64,000 nt of DNA from Pseudomonas synxantha BG33R (GTDB taxonomy: Bacteria > Pseudomonadota > Gammaproteobacteria > Pseudomonadales > Pseudomonadaceae): the NCBI RefSeq assembly GCF_000263715.2, contig NZ_CM001514.1, positions 854,936-918,935 of the forward strand, written 5' to 3'. Each line of letters starts with the position of its first letter. The first letter of the stretch is position 1. Shown here piece by piece: positions 17,281-24,645 of the stretch. Both the position numbers and the translations under genes were made by a program. The notes beneath the pieces were generated by a model. The model worked only from the letters and a program-made list of their open reading frames with translations. It had not been told where the DNA came from and did no database searches.

Positions 17281-18347
17281 GTGATTCGGGTGAAAAAAAG
17301 CACCCGGCGTCCGCCAAGAAACTGCGTGACCAACGTAAGAAAGGTCAGGTTGCGCAGAGCCAGGATGTGAGCAAGCTGCTGGCGCTGACGGCTATCAGTG
17401 AGGTCGCCTTGTTCACTGCCGAAACCAGCTTGCAGCGCTTTCAGCAACTGCTGGTGTTGCCGATTTCACGCTTGGGCCAGCCGTTTGCGCGGGTGCTGGA
17501 AGAAGTGCTGGTGGAGGGCCTGGTGATGTTTTTTTCGTTCTCTCTGTTGATGGCCGGGCTTGCGATTGCCGCGAAGCTGATTGCCAGTTGGATGCAGTTC
17601 GGCCTGCTGTTCGCGCCGGATACGCTGAAGATGGATTTCAATCGCCTCAACCCTATCAGCCAGATCAAGCAGATGTTCTCTGCCCAGTCGTTAATGAATC
17701 TGCTGATGAGCATCGCCAAGGCGTTCTTGCTGGGCCTGATTGTGTACGTGGTGGTCTGGCCCGCGTTGGGGGCGTTGATCAACCTTGCCAACAGCGACCT
17801 GCAGAGTTATCTGCTGGCGCTGATCGCGTTGTTCCGTCACCTGCTGCATGCCTGCCTGGGGCTGTTGCTGGTGTTGGCGCTGATCGATCTGACTTTGCAA
17901 AAGCACTTCTTCGCCAAGCGTATGCGCATGACACAGGTTGAGGTCGTCAAAGAATACAAGGACATGGAGGGCGACCCCCATGTGAAAGGCCAGCGCCGCC
18001 AGTTGGCGCATGAATTGGCGCAAGAGGAGCCGAAGGTCAAGCTGCCCAAGCTGGAAGAAGCCGACATGTTGGTGGTCAACCCTACGCACTTTGCAGTCGC
18101 GCTGTACTACCGCCCAGGCGAGACACCTTTGCCCCTGCTGATCAGCAAGGGCACGCGCGCAAAGGTCGCCGAGGTCCCGGTGATTCAATGTGTGTGGCTG
18201 GCCCGCACGATCCATACCAAGCAGCTGGGTGCAAGCATTCCCCGCGAGACCTTGCAGGCCGTAGCGTTGATCTACCGCACCTTGCGCGAGCTGGATGACG
18301 AAGCCAAGCGCGAAACGCTGGAACTGCCTGAGCTTGATCAGCGCTGA
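17277..18347 (+). CDS. rscU: RscU (HrcU/SctU), autocleaving export switch
   Basis: A 356-residue FlhB/SctU-family protein. The N-terminus is basic (KKHPASAKKLRDQRKKGQVAQ), followed by four membrane segments and a cytoplasmic domain with the autocleavage motif NPTH at residues 268-271. Cleavage between N and P switches substrate class in this family. The long RMTQVEVVKEYKDMEGDP linker helix is conserved. GTG start, coupled to rscT. This is the last gene of the plus-strand operon, and its stop codon touches the stop codon of the convergent rspV. Confidence 0.96.
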   Translation: MSDSGEKKHPASAKKLRDQRKKGQVAQSQDVSKLLALTAISEVALFTAETSLQRFQQLLVLPISRLGQPFARVLEEVLVEGLVMFFSFSLLMAGLAIAAKLIASWMQFGLLFAPDTLKMDFNRLNPISQIKQMFSAQSLMNLLMSIAKAFLLGLIVYVVVWPALGALINLANSDLQSYLLALIALFRHLLHACLGLLLVLALIDLTLQKHFFAKRMRMTQVEVVKEYKDMEGDPHVKGQRRQLAHELAQEEPKVKLPKLEEADMLVVNPTHFAVALYYRPGETPLPLLISKGTRAKVAEVPVIQCVWLARTIHTKQLGASIPRETLQAVALIYRTLRELDDEAKRETLELPELDQR

Positions 18348-18713
18348 TCAGCGACTGGAGCCTGGGTCCAGTGCGCTGAGATTGGCCAGTGAGAGCATCC
18401 TGCTGAGGAGCCTGCCCGGATTGCAGTGAGAGGCGGGCAGTGCGTGCCAGATCACCAAGGCACCCTGGGTATCGAGATAGATAAAACAGCCATCAAACAC
18501 GTGCGGCTGCTCAAAGCGGCGCTGCAATACGCGTTGTAATTGCCCGGCCTGCAACGCTTCGCGAGCGACATGCAAGGCCAGCCCAGGGCGATTACCCGCG
18601 TTGAGCGCGCGCACCTCGATGCCGCAAGTGAGAACCTGGTGGGTGGCAGCGCCGCTCACCAGGTTCTCCAGAAATACCTGGCGTGGTTCGTCGGGTATTT
18701 CCTTGATGCTCAT
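18348..18713 (-). CDS. rspV: RspV (HrpV-like) negative regulator
   Basis: A 121-residue protein in the hrpV position at the end of the hrpC-type operon. In P. syringae HrpV binds the enhancer-binding protein HrpS and damps hrp expression, and HrpG relieves this. Here the start MSIKEIPDEPRQVF overlaps the rspT stop (ATGA), which settles the choice over the longer frame reaching 18896. No DNA-binding or membrane motif is visible, as expected for an anti-activator. With a single activator, RspR, its likely target is RspR (inference). Confidence 0.8.
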   Translation of the reverse strand: MSIKEIPDEPRQVFLENLVSGAATHQVLTCGIEVRALNAGNRPGLALHVAREALQAGQLQRVLQRRFEQPHVFDGCFIYLDTQGALVIWHALPASHCNPGRLLSRMLSLANLSALDPGSSR

Positions 18714-18913
18714 CGTTCCAGCGATATCGTCTGGTAATCCGCTCGCTCCCCGGAAGGGCCGGGCTCGACGCGCATGTGAGATGGCCACCAGATCACCATC
18801 TTTTGTGCGGTCGATTGCGGGCGTGAGCAGGAGTCGCCTTGGCACGTGGGGGTGCATGCGCTGACAAGCAGCGCCGCACCGATCAGAGTGACGCACAACA
18901 ATTGATGTTTCAT
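18710..18913 (-). CDS. rspT: RspT (HrpT-like) small outer-membrane lipoprotein
   Basis: A 67-residue precursor with a signal peptide and lipobox (LIGAALLVSAC, cysteine at residue 20), leaving a mature lipoprotein of about 48 residues. In the hrp system HrpT is thought to act as the pilotin for the secretin HrcC. Its ATG overlaps the rscC stop and its stop overlaps the rspV start, so the three genes are translationally linked. Confidence 0.85.
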   Translation of the reverse strand: MKHQLLCVTLIGAALLVSACTPTCQGDSCSRPQSTAQKMVIWWPSHMRVEPGPSGERADYQTISLER

Positions 18914-21036
18914 GGGCGGACCTTTTGAGAGGGCGTAATCAAGGTGGGGCGCGGTACGCTGAGATGTTCATCCTTCACCACCGGACGCATGGCAATAAAT
19001 ACCTCGGCTTCCTCTCCCGGTTTCAACCAGGCGTGTGGCCACACGGTGACGGCAAGCGTTTGCGAGTTGCTGCATTCTTTTTCATCGATGCGCACATTGC
19101 GGTTGAACTGGTTGCGTAGTACTACGACTGCAACGTTGTACTCAGGGCCTGCATACCATTGGCTGCGCTCGGTACTCAGTGCGAGCAGGTCGCGGGTACT
19201 GCACAGCGTGTTCAACCCCAGGGGCATTGGCGCCAACTTGAAGGCCTTGGGCACTTGCCCAGTCGCCAGGTGCGCCAGGGTGCTGATCACGTCGCTACGC
19301 TTGATCACCGGCTGGTGAGGGGCGTTACGCCTGGCCAGCGGTGTCAGCGCCGCCTGCAGTTGGGCCTGATCTGCCTGGGGCAAATAGCGAGACGGATCGG
19401 CCTGGTCGCCGATGACGCGCGGCGTGATGATAAACAGGCGTTCACGCCGATTGTTCTGCCTTTCGCTGGAAGAGAACAGCGCTTTGCCCAGCAGCGGGAT
19501 ATCGCCCAGCAGCGGCACCTTGTTTTGCCTGTCGGTGCTTTCCGTGACGTGAAAGCCACCTACAACCATAGAGCGCTTTTCCGCCATGACGGCCTGGGTG
19601 CTGACGTTACCGCGGCGAACATCAAGGTCCCTGAGGCTACGGTTGGGGTTGGATTCGTCGAACGTGCCGTCCTCGATATCCACGACCAGATGTATCTGAT
19701 GGCTTCCCCTGCTGGTGATGACGCGGGGCACGACCTGGACGCTGGTACCGACAGTGACTGGCAAGATGGTGGCGTTTTCACGTCCGGGCGTCAGGTATTG
19801 AGTGCGGTTGAAGTCGATCACCGCCGGCTGGTTTTCCAGGGTGAGCACGGACGGGTTGGAAACCATAGTCGCCAGCCCCTTGGCTTCCAGGGCGCGTATG
19901 TCGGCATAGAAACGTTCGCGATTCTCAAGCGACAACTGTTGGGATGACGAACCTGCACGGAACCGGCTGTTCTGAAACCCCCAGTTCACGCCGAACTCAT
20001 CCAACTGCGTACGCTCGATATCCAGAATGATCGTGTCGATCTCCACCAGTTTGCGCGCCACATCGAGTTGAGCGATCAACTCGCGGTACATGGCCTGGCG
20101 CTCTGGCAGGTCATAGATCAGGACTGCGTTATTGCGAATGTCGGCTTCGACGCGAATCCGGCTGCTGGGTATCGGTGCACGCGGGGGGAGTGTGGCGCCA
20201 ATATCCAATGGCATGGTGTTGCTGTTTGTACCGAGTATCTGCCCCAGCATGGGGTTGCTCAAGCGGGCAACATTCGGCGCAATAGGCGCGGGCTGTGAGG
20301 AAGGGCGCTGGCTCAGCACCGAGGAGATCGGATTTGAACGGGGCTCCAGCAGCCCTTGCACAATGCTGGAAACACCGGCAATGGTCAGCTTCTGGCCGCG
20401 GTAATCCACTTGACGATCAGCGGCGTTGGCGAACTTCAGCGGGAAGCTCAGCACCGTCTGTTTTTCATCCACGGTGCGGCGTTGGCTGCTGAACTGCTTG
20501 ATTTGTTCGATATAGCGCCGAGGTCCGGAGACCAGCACGACGCCATCCTCGGGCAACTCACCCCAGCCGAAGCGACTATCGAGCAGGCCAATATCAGTGA
20601 GCGCCTGCTTGAGGTCGGCAATGGTCTCAGAAGAAACCTCCAGGCGCGCGGACTCCTGCTGGTCCAGGGTGCTGATGTAGAGTGTGTTGTTGTACAGGTA
20701 CCATTGGAAGCGATGTTCTACTCCCAGCCGGTCGAGCAAGGATTGTGGGGTATTGGCGCGTATCTTGCCGTTGACGGTGCCCTCCAGCAGGCCCTCGATT
20801 TGCAGTTGCGTACCGAAGGTTTGGGCGAAGTCGTCGAGCACGTCCCGAACTGGCTTATGCTCGGCTTCATAAGCGTAGGCGGTGTTCTTCCATTCGGCGG
20901 GGATCGCCGCTAACGCGCTTTGGGTTGAAACCAGCAGCCAGGAAAACAGGAATACATTCCGCCAATGGGCTCTTTTGAATGAAGCATCAGGCGAGTCAAG
21001 GCACAAGCGGCCGCCCTTATGGGTCTTGTTAGGCAT
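18910..21036 (-). CDS. rscC: RscC (HrcC/SctC), outer-membrane secretin
   Basis: A 708-residue secretin forming the outer-membrane ring. It has a signal peptide (NVFLFSWLLVSTQSALA, cleaved near residue 46), N-terminal domains (from about 60; AEHKPVRDVLDDFAQTFGTQ) and a C-terminal secretin domain (VEIDTIILDIERTQLDEFGV to VPLLGDIPLLGKALFSS). The start MPNKTHKGG at 21036 fits the 14-bp gap after rspG; a longer frame back to 21162 would overlap rspG heavily. The length is close to that of P. syringae HrcC. It belongs to the group without a pilotin-binding tail of obvious kind. Confidence 0.95.
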   Translation of the reverse strand: MPNKTHKGGRLCLDSPDASFKRAHWRNVFLFSWLLVSTQSALAAIPAEWKNTAYAYEAEHKPVRDVLDDFAQTFGTQLQIEGLLEGTVNGKIRANTPQSLLDRLGVEHRFQWYLYNNTLYISTLDQQESARLEVSSETIADLKQALTDIGLLDSRFGWGELPEDGVVLVSGPRRYIEQIKQFSSQRRTVDEKQTVLSFPLKFANAADRQVDYRGQKLTIAGVSSIVQGLLEPRSNPISSVLSQRPSSQPAPIAPNVARLSNPMLGQILGTNSNTMPLDIGATLPPRAPIPSSRIRVEADIRNNAVLIYDLPERQAMYRELIAQLDVARKLVEIDTIILDIERTQLDEFGVNWGFQNSRFRAGSSSQQLSLENRERFYADIRALEAKGLATMVSNPSVLTLENQPAVIDFNRTQYLTPGRENATILPVTVGTSVQVVPRVITSRGSHQIHLVVDIEDGTFDESNPNRSLRDLDVRRGNVSTQAVMAEKRSMVVGGFHVTESTDRQNKVPLLGDIPLLGKALFSSSERQNNRRERLFIITPRVIGDQADPSRYLPQADQAQLQAALTPLARRNAPHQPVIKRSDVISTLAHLATGQVPKAFKLAPMPLGLNTLCSTRDLLALSTERSQWYAGPEYNVAVVVLRNQFNRNVRIDEKECSNSQTLAVTVWPHAWLKPGEEAEVFIAMRPVVKDEHLSVPRPTLITPSQKVRP

Positions 21037-21050
21037 AGACAGTTCTCTGA

Positions 21051-21443
21051 TTAGTACGAGCGTGAACGTAGCGGGGTGGGTTTGAGGTTTTGGGCTGGAC
21101 GAACAAGACGCGCAACGATGGCGCGCCACGTGTCGCGTTGGTTCAGCAGGGTCTCGAGGCAATCCAGTACGTGGGTTTCACCACGGTCGGTGCGCAGACG
21201 TTGAATCAGCCATAGCGCACCTGTGTCAGCTTTTTGAGCCAAGGCACCCTGGAAATGGTTCAAGCTGGCCGCACCCAGGCGCAGCCAGTCTTGCAAGGCT
21301 GAGTTATCTGTCACCGCTGAGGTCAGTTGAACACCCAATAAAACGGCGTCGCCCTGACGTCGCAAGGTGACTTCGTCGTCACCTTCAAATAGGGCGATTT
21401 TTTCCTCCCTGCCGCTCAACCAGTCGCCCACGAGCGCTTTCAT
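21051..21443 (-). CDS. rspG: RspG (HrpG-like) chaperone/regulator
   Basis: A 130-residue protein in the hrpG position, resembling small class I T3SS chaperones: acidic middle, alternating strands (ALFEGDDEVTLRRQGDAVLLGVQL) and a C-terminal amphipathic helix. In P. syringae HrpG binds HrpV and frees the activator HrpS; it also interacts with HrpF. The start ATG directly follows the rspF stop (TAAATG). Assignment rests on gene order and size. Confidence 0.78.
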   Translation of the reverse strand: MKALVGDWLSGREEKIALFEGDDEVTLRRQGDAVLLGVQLTSAVTDNSALQDWLRLGAASLNHFQGALAQKADTGALWLIQRLRTDRGETHVLDCLETLLNQRDTWRAIVARLVRPAQNLKPTPLRSRSY

Positions 21444-21659
21444 TTACTGAAAACTTTCAATGGTTGTTTTGAGCATCTGATTGACCGTTTTACCGTGCTC
21501 ACTATAAAGCGCAAAGGTAACCTCCCTGCGCGTTACTAAGTTGTGAAACAACTCGCTGTCTTCGGCCATCAGGCTTTCTTCAAAACCGGACTTGAACTCC
21601 TTGTATGTAGATGTTTTATTTCTGGCAATCGAGTGAGTCAGCTCTTTGAAAAAATCCAT
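21444..21659 (-). CDS. rspF: RspF (HrpF-like) small T3SS protein
   Basis: A 71-residue helical protein in the hrpF position. HrpF of P. syringae (about 74 residues) is needed for secretion and binds the pilin HrpA and the chaperone HrpG, similar to YscE. No signal or membrane segment is seen. It is the first gene of the rspF-rspG-rscC-rspT-rspV group, 88 bp after rspE. Only a poor Hrp-box-like sequence precedes it. Confidence 0.75.
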   Translation of the reverse strand: MDFFKELTHSIARNKTSTYKEFKSGFEESLMAEDSELFHNLVTRREVTFALYSEHGKTVNQMLKTTIESFQ

Positions 21660-21747
21660 GGTTTCTCTCTGATAGCTATATTGAAGGGCGAATTTAAACA
21701 GTCAGTTCTAAGGGGTGAATATAAATAAAGTCTCTGTGCTCGTAGGA

Positions 21748-22341
21748 TTAGATCTCGATCGAGTACTCTTTGCCCTGGTTGAAAAAAGTGTCGAGCATGG
21801 CATTCCAGCTGATACGGAAGTCCCCCTCATCTGTTTTCAATACGAGTGTTTGAGGATGAACCGTGTCGTCGGCGTTTAACTTCCAGAATCTGCTCTTGTG
21901 ACGGGCAAGGCCCTGTCTTATCTCCTCAAGATCATGGGGATGACAGAGCAACGTCGCACTGACTTCCTGAACTTGGCTATCCAGCAATTGTTTCAACAGC
22001 GCTGCGAGCCGTTGCGGGGCAGTTGTTTCGTCGAGCAGGCAGCGAATGGCCTGGTTGGTGATGGCGGTCGCGTAGTGTTCAAGGTTGTCGCACATCGATT
22101 GACGGTCGCGTTCCCATTGCTTGAGCTGAGCGTCGGCGCGTTGCCAGATTTCCAGTGAGGCTTGTTCAAGCATGGCCTCGCATTTTTTTTCGGCCATACG
22201 TATCAATTCGTCGGCCTGGGCATTGGCGTGGCTCAAGAGATGGTGGGCCTGTTCCCAATTGGCTAGCTCTTCGCGCGGGATAAGGTTGGCGCGCGTGCCG
22301 GATGCGTCCTTGCGTAACTCAATAGTATGTCGGCATAACAT
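21748..22341 (-). CDS. rspE: RspE (HrpE/SctL), ATPase stator
   Basis: A 197-residue YscL/FliH-family stator that holds the ATPase RscN to the C-ring. The N-terminal half is a coiled coil rich in Ala, Glu and Gln (EQAHHLLSHANAQADELIRM), followed by the globular domain (AITNQAIRCLLDE to LKTDEGDFRISWNAMLDTF). The ATG at 22341 is chosen because GAGGA lies 8-9 bases upstream; the ATG at 22356 has no usable site. It overlaps rspD by 23 bp. Confidence 0.85.
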   Translation of the reverse strand: MLCRHTIELRKDASGTRANLIPREELANWEQAHHLLSHANAQADELIRMAEKKCEAMLEQASLEIWQRADAQLKQWERDRQSMCDNLEHYATAITNQAIRCLLDETTAPQRLAALLKQLLDSQVQEVSATLLCHPHDLEEIRQGLARHKSRFWKLNADDTVHPQTLVLKTDEGDFRISWNAMLDTFFNQGKEYSIEI

Positions 22342-22924
22342 CGCTGCTTTCCTCATCCTTGCGAGACAGGGGCATGTTGTCGCTCGCCATGCTTGCGACG
22401 CGCCAGACGACGGCCTGCCAGAGGGTGTTCAATCGGCTGCTCGCACTTTCGAGTGGGGCGTCTGCTGTTTCAGCCTCGCTCACACGTGTACGTGGGAAAC
22501 GCAATCGAAGGCGCTGCCAGGTAGCGGGCTCAACCCAGCTATGAAGTAGTCGCAGCGGATCGGAATGTGGGGGCAGCATGGAAGGGTGCAGCGCCATGGA
22601 GAGGCGCATGCACCACTCATGATGATCTTCACTCAAGGGTGATGCTGCCTGGGGATTGAACGTGTGGTTAGCCAATGCGAGCGCCAGGTTGAGTTGGTCC
22701 GTGGAGGCCAGGGCCAACCGAAGCACAGTGGCATGTGGTGCAGCCGGCAAGCAGGCGACAAAACCCGTAAGGTCCTCTGGCGCTGACCGACCGCGATAAA
22801 AAAGCCTTTCAATCGCACGATACTTGTCGCCTTTCCAGTCTTCGTGGGCCTGCTTCCAGGGAAAAGCCCACCATTGAGCCCAGGCCAGTTGCTCACGCAT
22901 CAGATGATCGGGTCTAGGTGCCAT
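22319..22924 (-). CDS. rspD: RspD (HrpD/SctK-like) sorting platform protein
   Basis: A 201-residue protein in the hrpD position, between rscJ and rspE, matching the YscK/SctK slot that links C-ring pods to the inner-membrane ring. Visible features are a Trp-rich N-terminus (LAWAQWWAFPWKQAHEDW) and a segment of short leucine-rich helices (ATVLRLALASTDQLNLALAL). The family is poorly conserved, so gene order carries most of the weight. It overlaps rscJ by 11 bp and rspE by 23 bp. Confidence 0.78.
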   Translation of the reverse strand: MAPRPDHLMREQLAWAQWWAFPWKQAHEDWKGDKYRAIERLFYRGRSAPEDLTGFVACLPAAPHATVLRLALASTDQLNLALALANHTFNPQAASPLSEDHHEWCMRLSMALHPSMLPPHSDPLRLLHSWVEPATWQRLRLRFPRTRVSEAETADAPLESASSRLNTLWQAVVWRVASMASDNMPLSRKDEESSDVMPTYY

Positions 22925-23720
22925 GCGTTGGCCCCGTTGAGTTTCCTGTAAGCGCTGGCTCCAGATGAGGACGTTTGCGCCGCGCTTGCAGGAAGATCAT
23001 GGCTGCCACGGCCGAAGCCAGACCGAGCAGCAAGATCATGATGCTGGCTCGCCAGAATCCGAGATCGTCGCCGGGCACCAGGAAGGGGCCGAAATACACC
23101 AGGCGTTGTTGTTCCTGATAAGTGGAGGCTGGTACAAACACCACGGTGAGTTTTTGCGGGTTATCCACTGCGGTGGTCATCCCCGGGATACTGCTCGCCA
23201 CCATTCTGCGGACCCGGGCGCGGATGTTGTCGGGGTCCAGGCGTGGATCATGCTTGATGAATACGGAAGCGGATGCGGGCTGGACCGGTTCTCCCGGCGC
23301 TATGCGTTCAGGCAATACCACATGCACACGTGCGACGATGACGCCGTCGATCTTGGATAACGTGGTTTCAAGCTCTTGAGACAAGGCATAGATGTAGCGG
23401 GCACGCTCTTCCAGGGGGGTGGAAATTACCCCTTCCTTGCGAAAGGTATCCCCCATAGTGGTCCGGGCGAGCCGGGGAAGGCCGGCGGCTTCCAAGGTAC
23501 GTACGGCGCGCCCGATGTCGCTTGTATTAACCGTTACGACGACCCCGTCTTTGGCCGGTACCTTTTGCGCGCGAATATGTTTATCAGCCAATTCGGCTAC
23601 AACCTCATTGGCTTCTTGTTCGGACAGTTGGCGATGCAGTTCTACCCGGTCACCACATCCGCTCAATATAAAAGTCATACTCAAAACTAAAGCGACAAGC
23701 AGAGAGTTATTCATGCTCAA
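22914..23720 (-). CDS. rscJ: RscJ (HrcJ/SctJ), inner-membrane ring lipoprotein
   Basis: A 268-residue YscJ/PrgK-family protein. Signal peptide and lipobox LSGC (Cys 22), the ring-building domain (RVELHRQLSEQEANEVVAEL; RTTMGDTFRKEGVISTPLEE; VARVHVVLPE) and a C-terminal membrane helix (ASIMILLLGLASAVAAMIFL, about 226-245) are intact. The start overlaps the rspB stop. Confidence 0.95.
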   Translation of the reverse strand: MSMNNSLLVALVLSMTFILSGCGDRVELHRQLSEQEANEVVAELADKHIRAQKVPAKDGVVVTVNTSDIGRAVRTLEAAGLPRLARTTMGDTFRKEGVISTPLEERARYIYALSQELETTLSKIDGVIVARVHVVLPERIAPGEPVQPASASVFIKHDPRLDPDNIRARVRRMVASSIPGMTTAVDNPQKLTVVFVPASTYQEQQRLVYFGPFLVPGDDLGFWRASIMILLLGLASAVAAMIFLQARRKRPHLEPALTGNSTGPTHGT

Positions 23721-24103
23721 GACTGCATGTTGCTGATCTTGTCAATGCACTGCGTTGTCTTGGCAAGACATTTCACCATCAGCTGTGTTGTCAGTTGTGC
23801 GTTATGTAACTCGCGCGGGTAATTTCCGATGGCCTCAACATCGATTCCTTTTTTGGTGGAGCGGATTATTTTTGCGAAGCCATCTCTTGAGTTGCTGAGG
23901 TGCTTTGATGCCTCTGTCAAAAGGAGTGAGACTTCAGGCTTGGCAGAAATTGTGCTTATGGGATGGGAGCCTTCGAACAGTGACGTGAAAAAACTGACGT
24001 CCGTACCGCCTGCCGATTGTTCCGGTGGCGTACGGTCGTGTTCGGTATTGCTGCTTTTCTGTGAAAAGCGGTCGTTTACTATTTGCATGGAGTGTCTACT
24101 CAT
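23717..24103 (-). CDS. rspB: RspB (HrpB/SctI-like) inner rod protein
   Basis: A 128-residue protein in the hrpB position, next to rscJ. The C-terminal third (RELHNAQLTTQLMVKCLAKT to the end) is the amphipathic helix expected of YscI/HrpB inner-rod proteins, which pack inside the export channel and plug the base of the pilus. The N-terminal half is polar and probably a secretion signal. No strong ribosome binding site is seen for the ATG at 24103, and the in-frame ATG at 24088 is an alternative. It lies 103 bp from rspA across a long hairpin. Confidence 0.8.
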   Translation of the reverse strand: MSRHSMQIVNDRFSQKSSNTEHDRTPPEQSAGGTDVSFFTSLFEGSHPISTISAKPEVSLLLTEASKHLSNSRDGFAKIIRSTKKGIDVEAIGNYPRELHNAQLTTQLMVKCLAKTTQCIDKISNMQS

Positions 24104-24157
24104 TCAGGGTGGACAGCGGCTCTAGAGCACTAAAATGCTCTGTCGGGCTGGTTGGAT

Positions 24158-24193
24158 GATTACCTTTCGGGCTGGAAAGCCTGAAAGGTAATC
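24158..24193 (-). promoter_or_regulatory. Long hairpin between rspA and rspB
   Basis: Two 16-base arms beginning GATTACCTTTC form a near-perfect stem (one mismatch) around a 4-base loop. No U-run follows on the minus strand, so it is not a standard terminator. It probably stabilises or processes the rspA mRNA, or partly stops transcription into rspB. Confidence 0.7.
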
Positions 24194-24206
24194 GATCACC
24201 TCGTAA

Positions 24207-24404
24207 TTATTGACCTGAGCCCGACCGGATCAATGCTTGAATATTTTTTACTTCAGCACTCTTCCAGCCATTTTTTATTGCATCAGCCTTCATTTTCTCG
24301 AAGATAGCTTCGGCTGAGCCCTCGGTCGCGCCTCCAGCCCCAAGCATATTCCCTGAAGATGTCTGCGTTACAGAGCTCGAACCAATTCCTGCACCAATAT
24401 TCAT
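24207..24404 (-). CDS. rspA: Candidate T3SS pilin RspA (HrpA position)
   Basis: A 65-residue protein rich in Gly, Ser and Ala at the N-terminus (MNIGAGIGSSSVTQTSSGN) and helical at the C-terminus (EAIFEKMKADAIKNGWKSAE). The composition fits secreted T3SS filament proteins: no Cys, no membrane segment, flexible start. It is the first gene after a Hrp box and before rspB, the hrpA slot. It is much shorter than the roughly 110-residue HrpA of P. syringae, and I see no residue-level match, so it could instead be another small secreted RspL-regulated protein. A TAGGAT site precedes the ATG. Confidence 0.55.
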   Translation of the reverse strand: MNIGAGIGSSSVTQTSSGNMLGAGGATEGSAEAIFEKMKADAIKNGWKSAEVKNIQALIRSGSGQ

Positions 24405-24501
24405 ATAAAAATCCTACTATGGTTTTTTTGGGTCTTTATCTTTCCATCGGTCAAATCACGGCAACGTCTACGTGTTACAGAGATTTGCTCCTGGCAACGA
24501 C

Positions 24502-24529
24502 TGTGTGGCCCGTATAAGTAATGCGTTCC
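24502..24529 (-). promoter_or_regulatory. Hrp box upstream of rspA
   Basis: Read on the minus strand, GGAACG, 15 bases, CCACACA differs from the HrpL consensus GGAACC-N15/16-CCACNNA by one base. It lies about 97 bp upstream of the rspA start codon and downstream of the rspR stop. Confidence 0.85.
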
Positions 24530-24645
24530 AGATGTTTCCATGTGGCGATGTTACTAAATGTTTTCTCGGACGGTTGTTTGATTGGATCTCTGGCAATACA
24601 GGATTTTTATGGCCTGCTTGTTAGCTGTAAGAGCAACAATTGAGC

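Noticed and set aside
21684..21712. Degenerate Hrp-box-like sequence upstream of rspF
   Set aside because: AGAACT-N16-CCTTCAA matches only about 7 of 11 conserved positions, which chance can explain.
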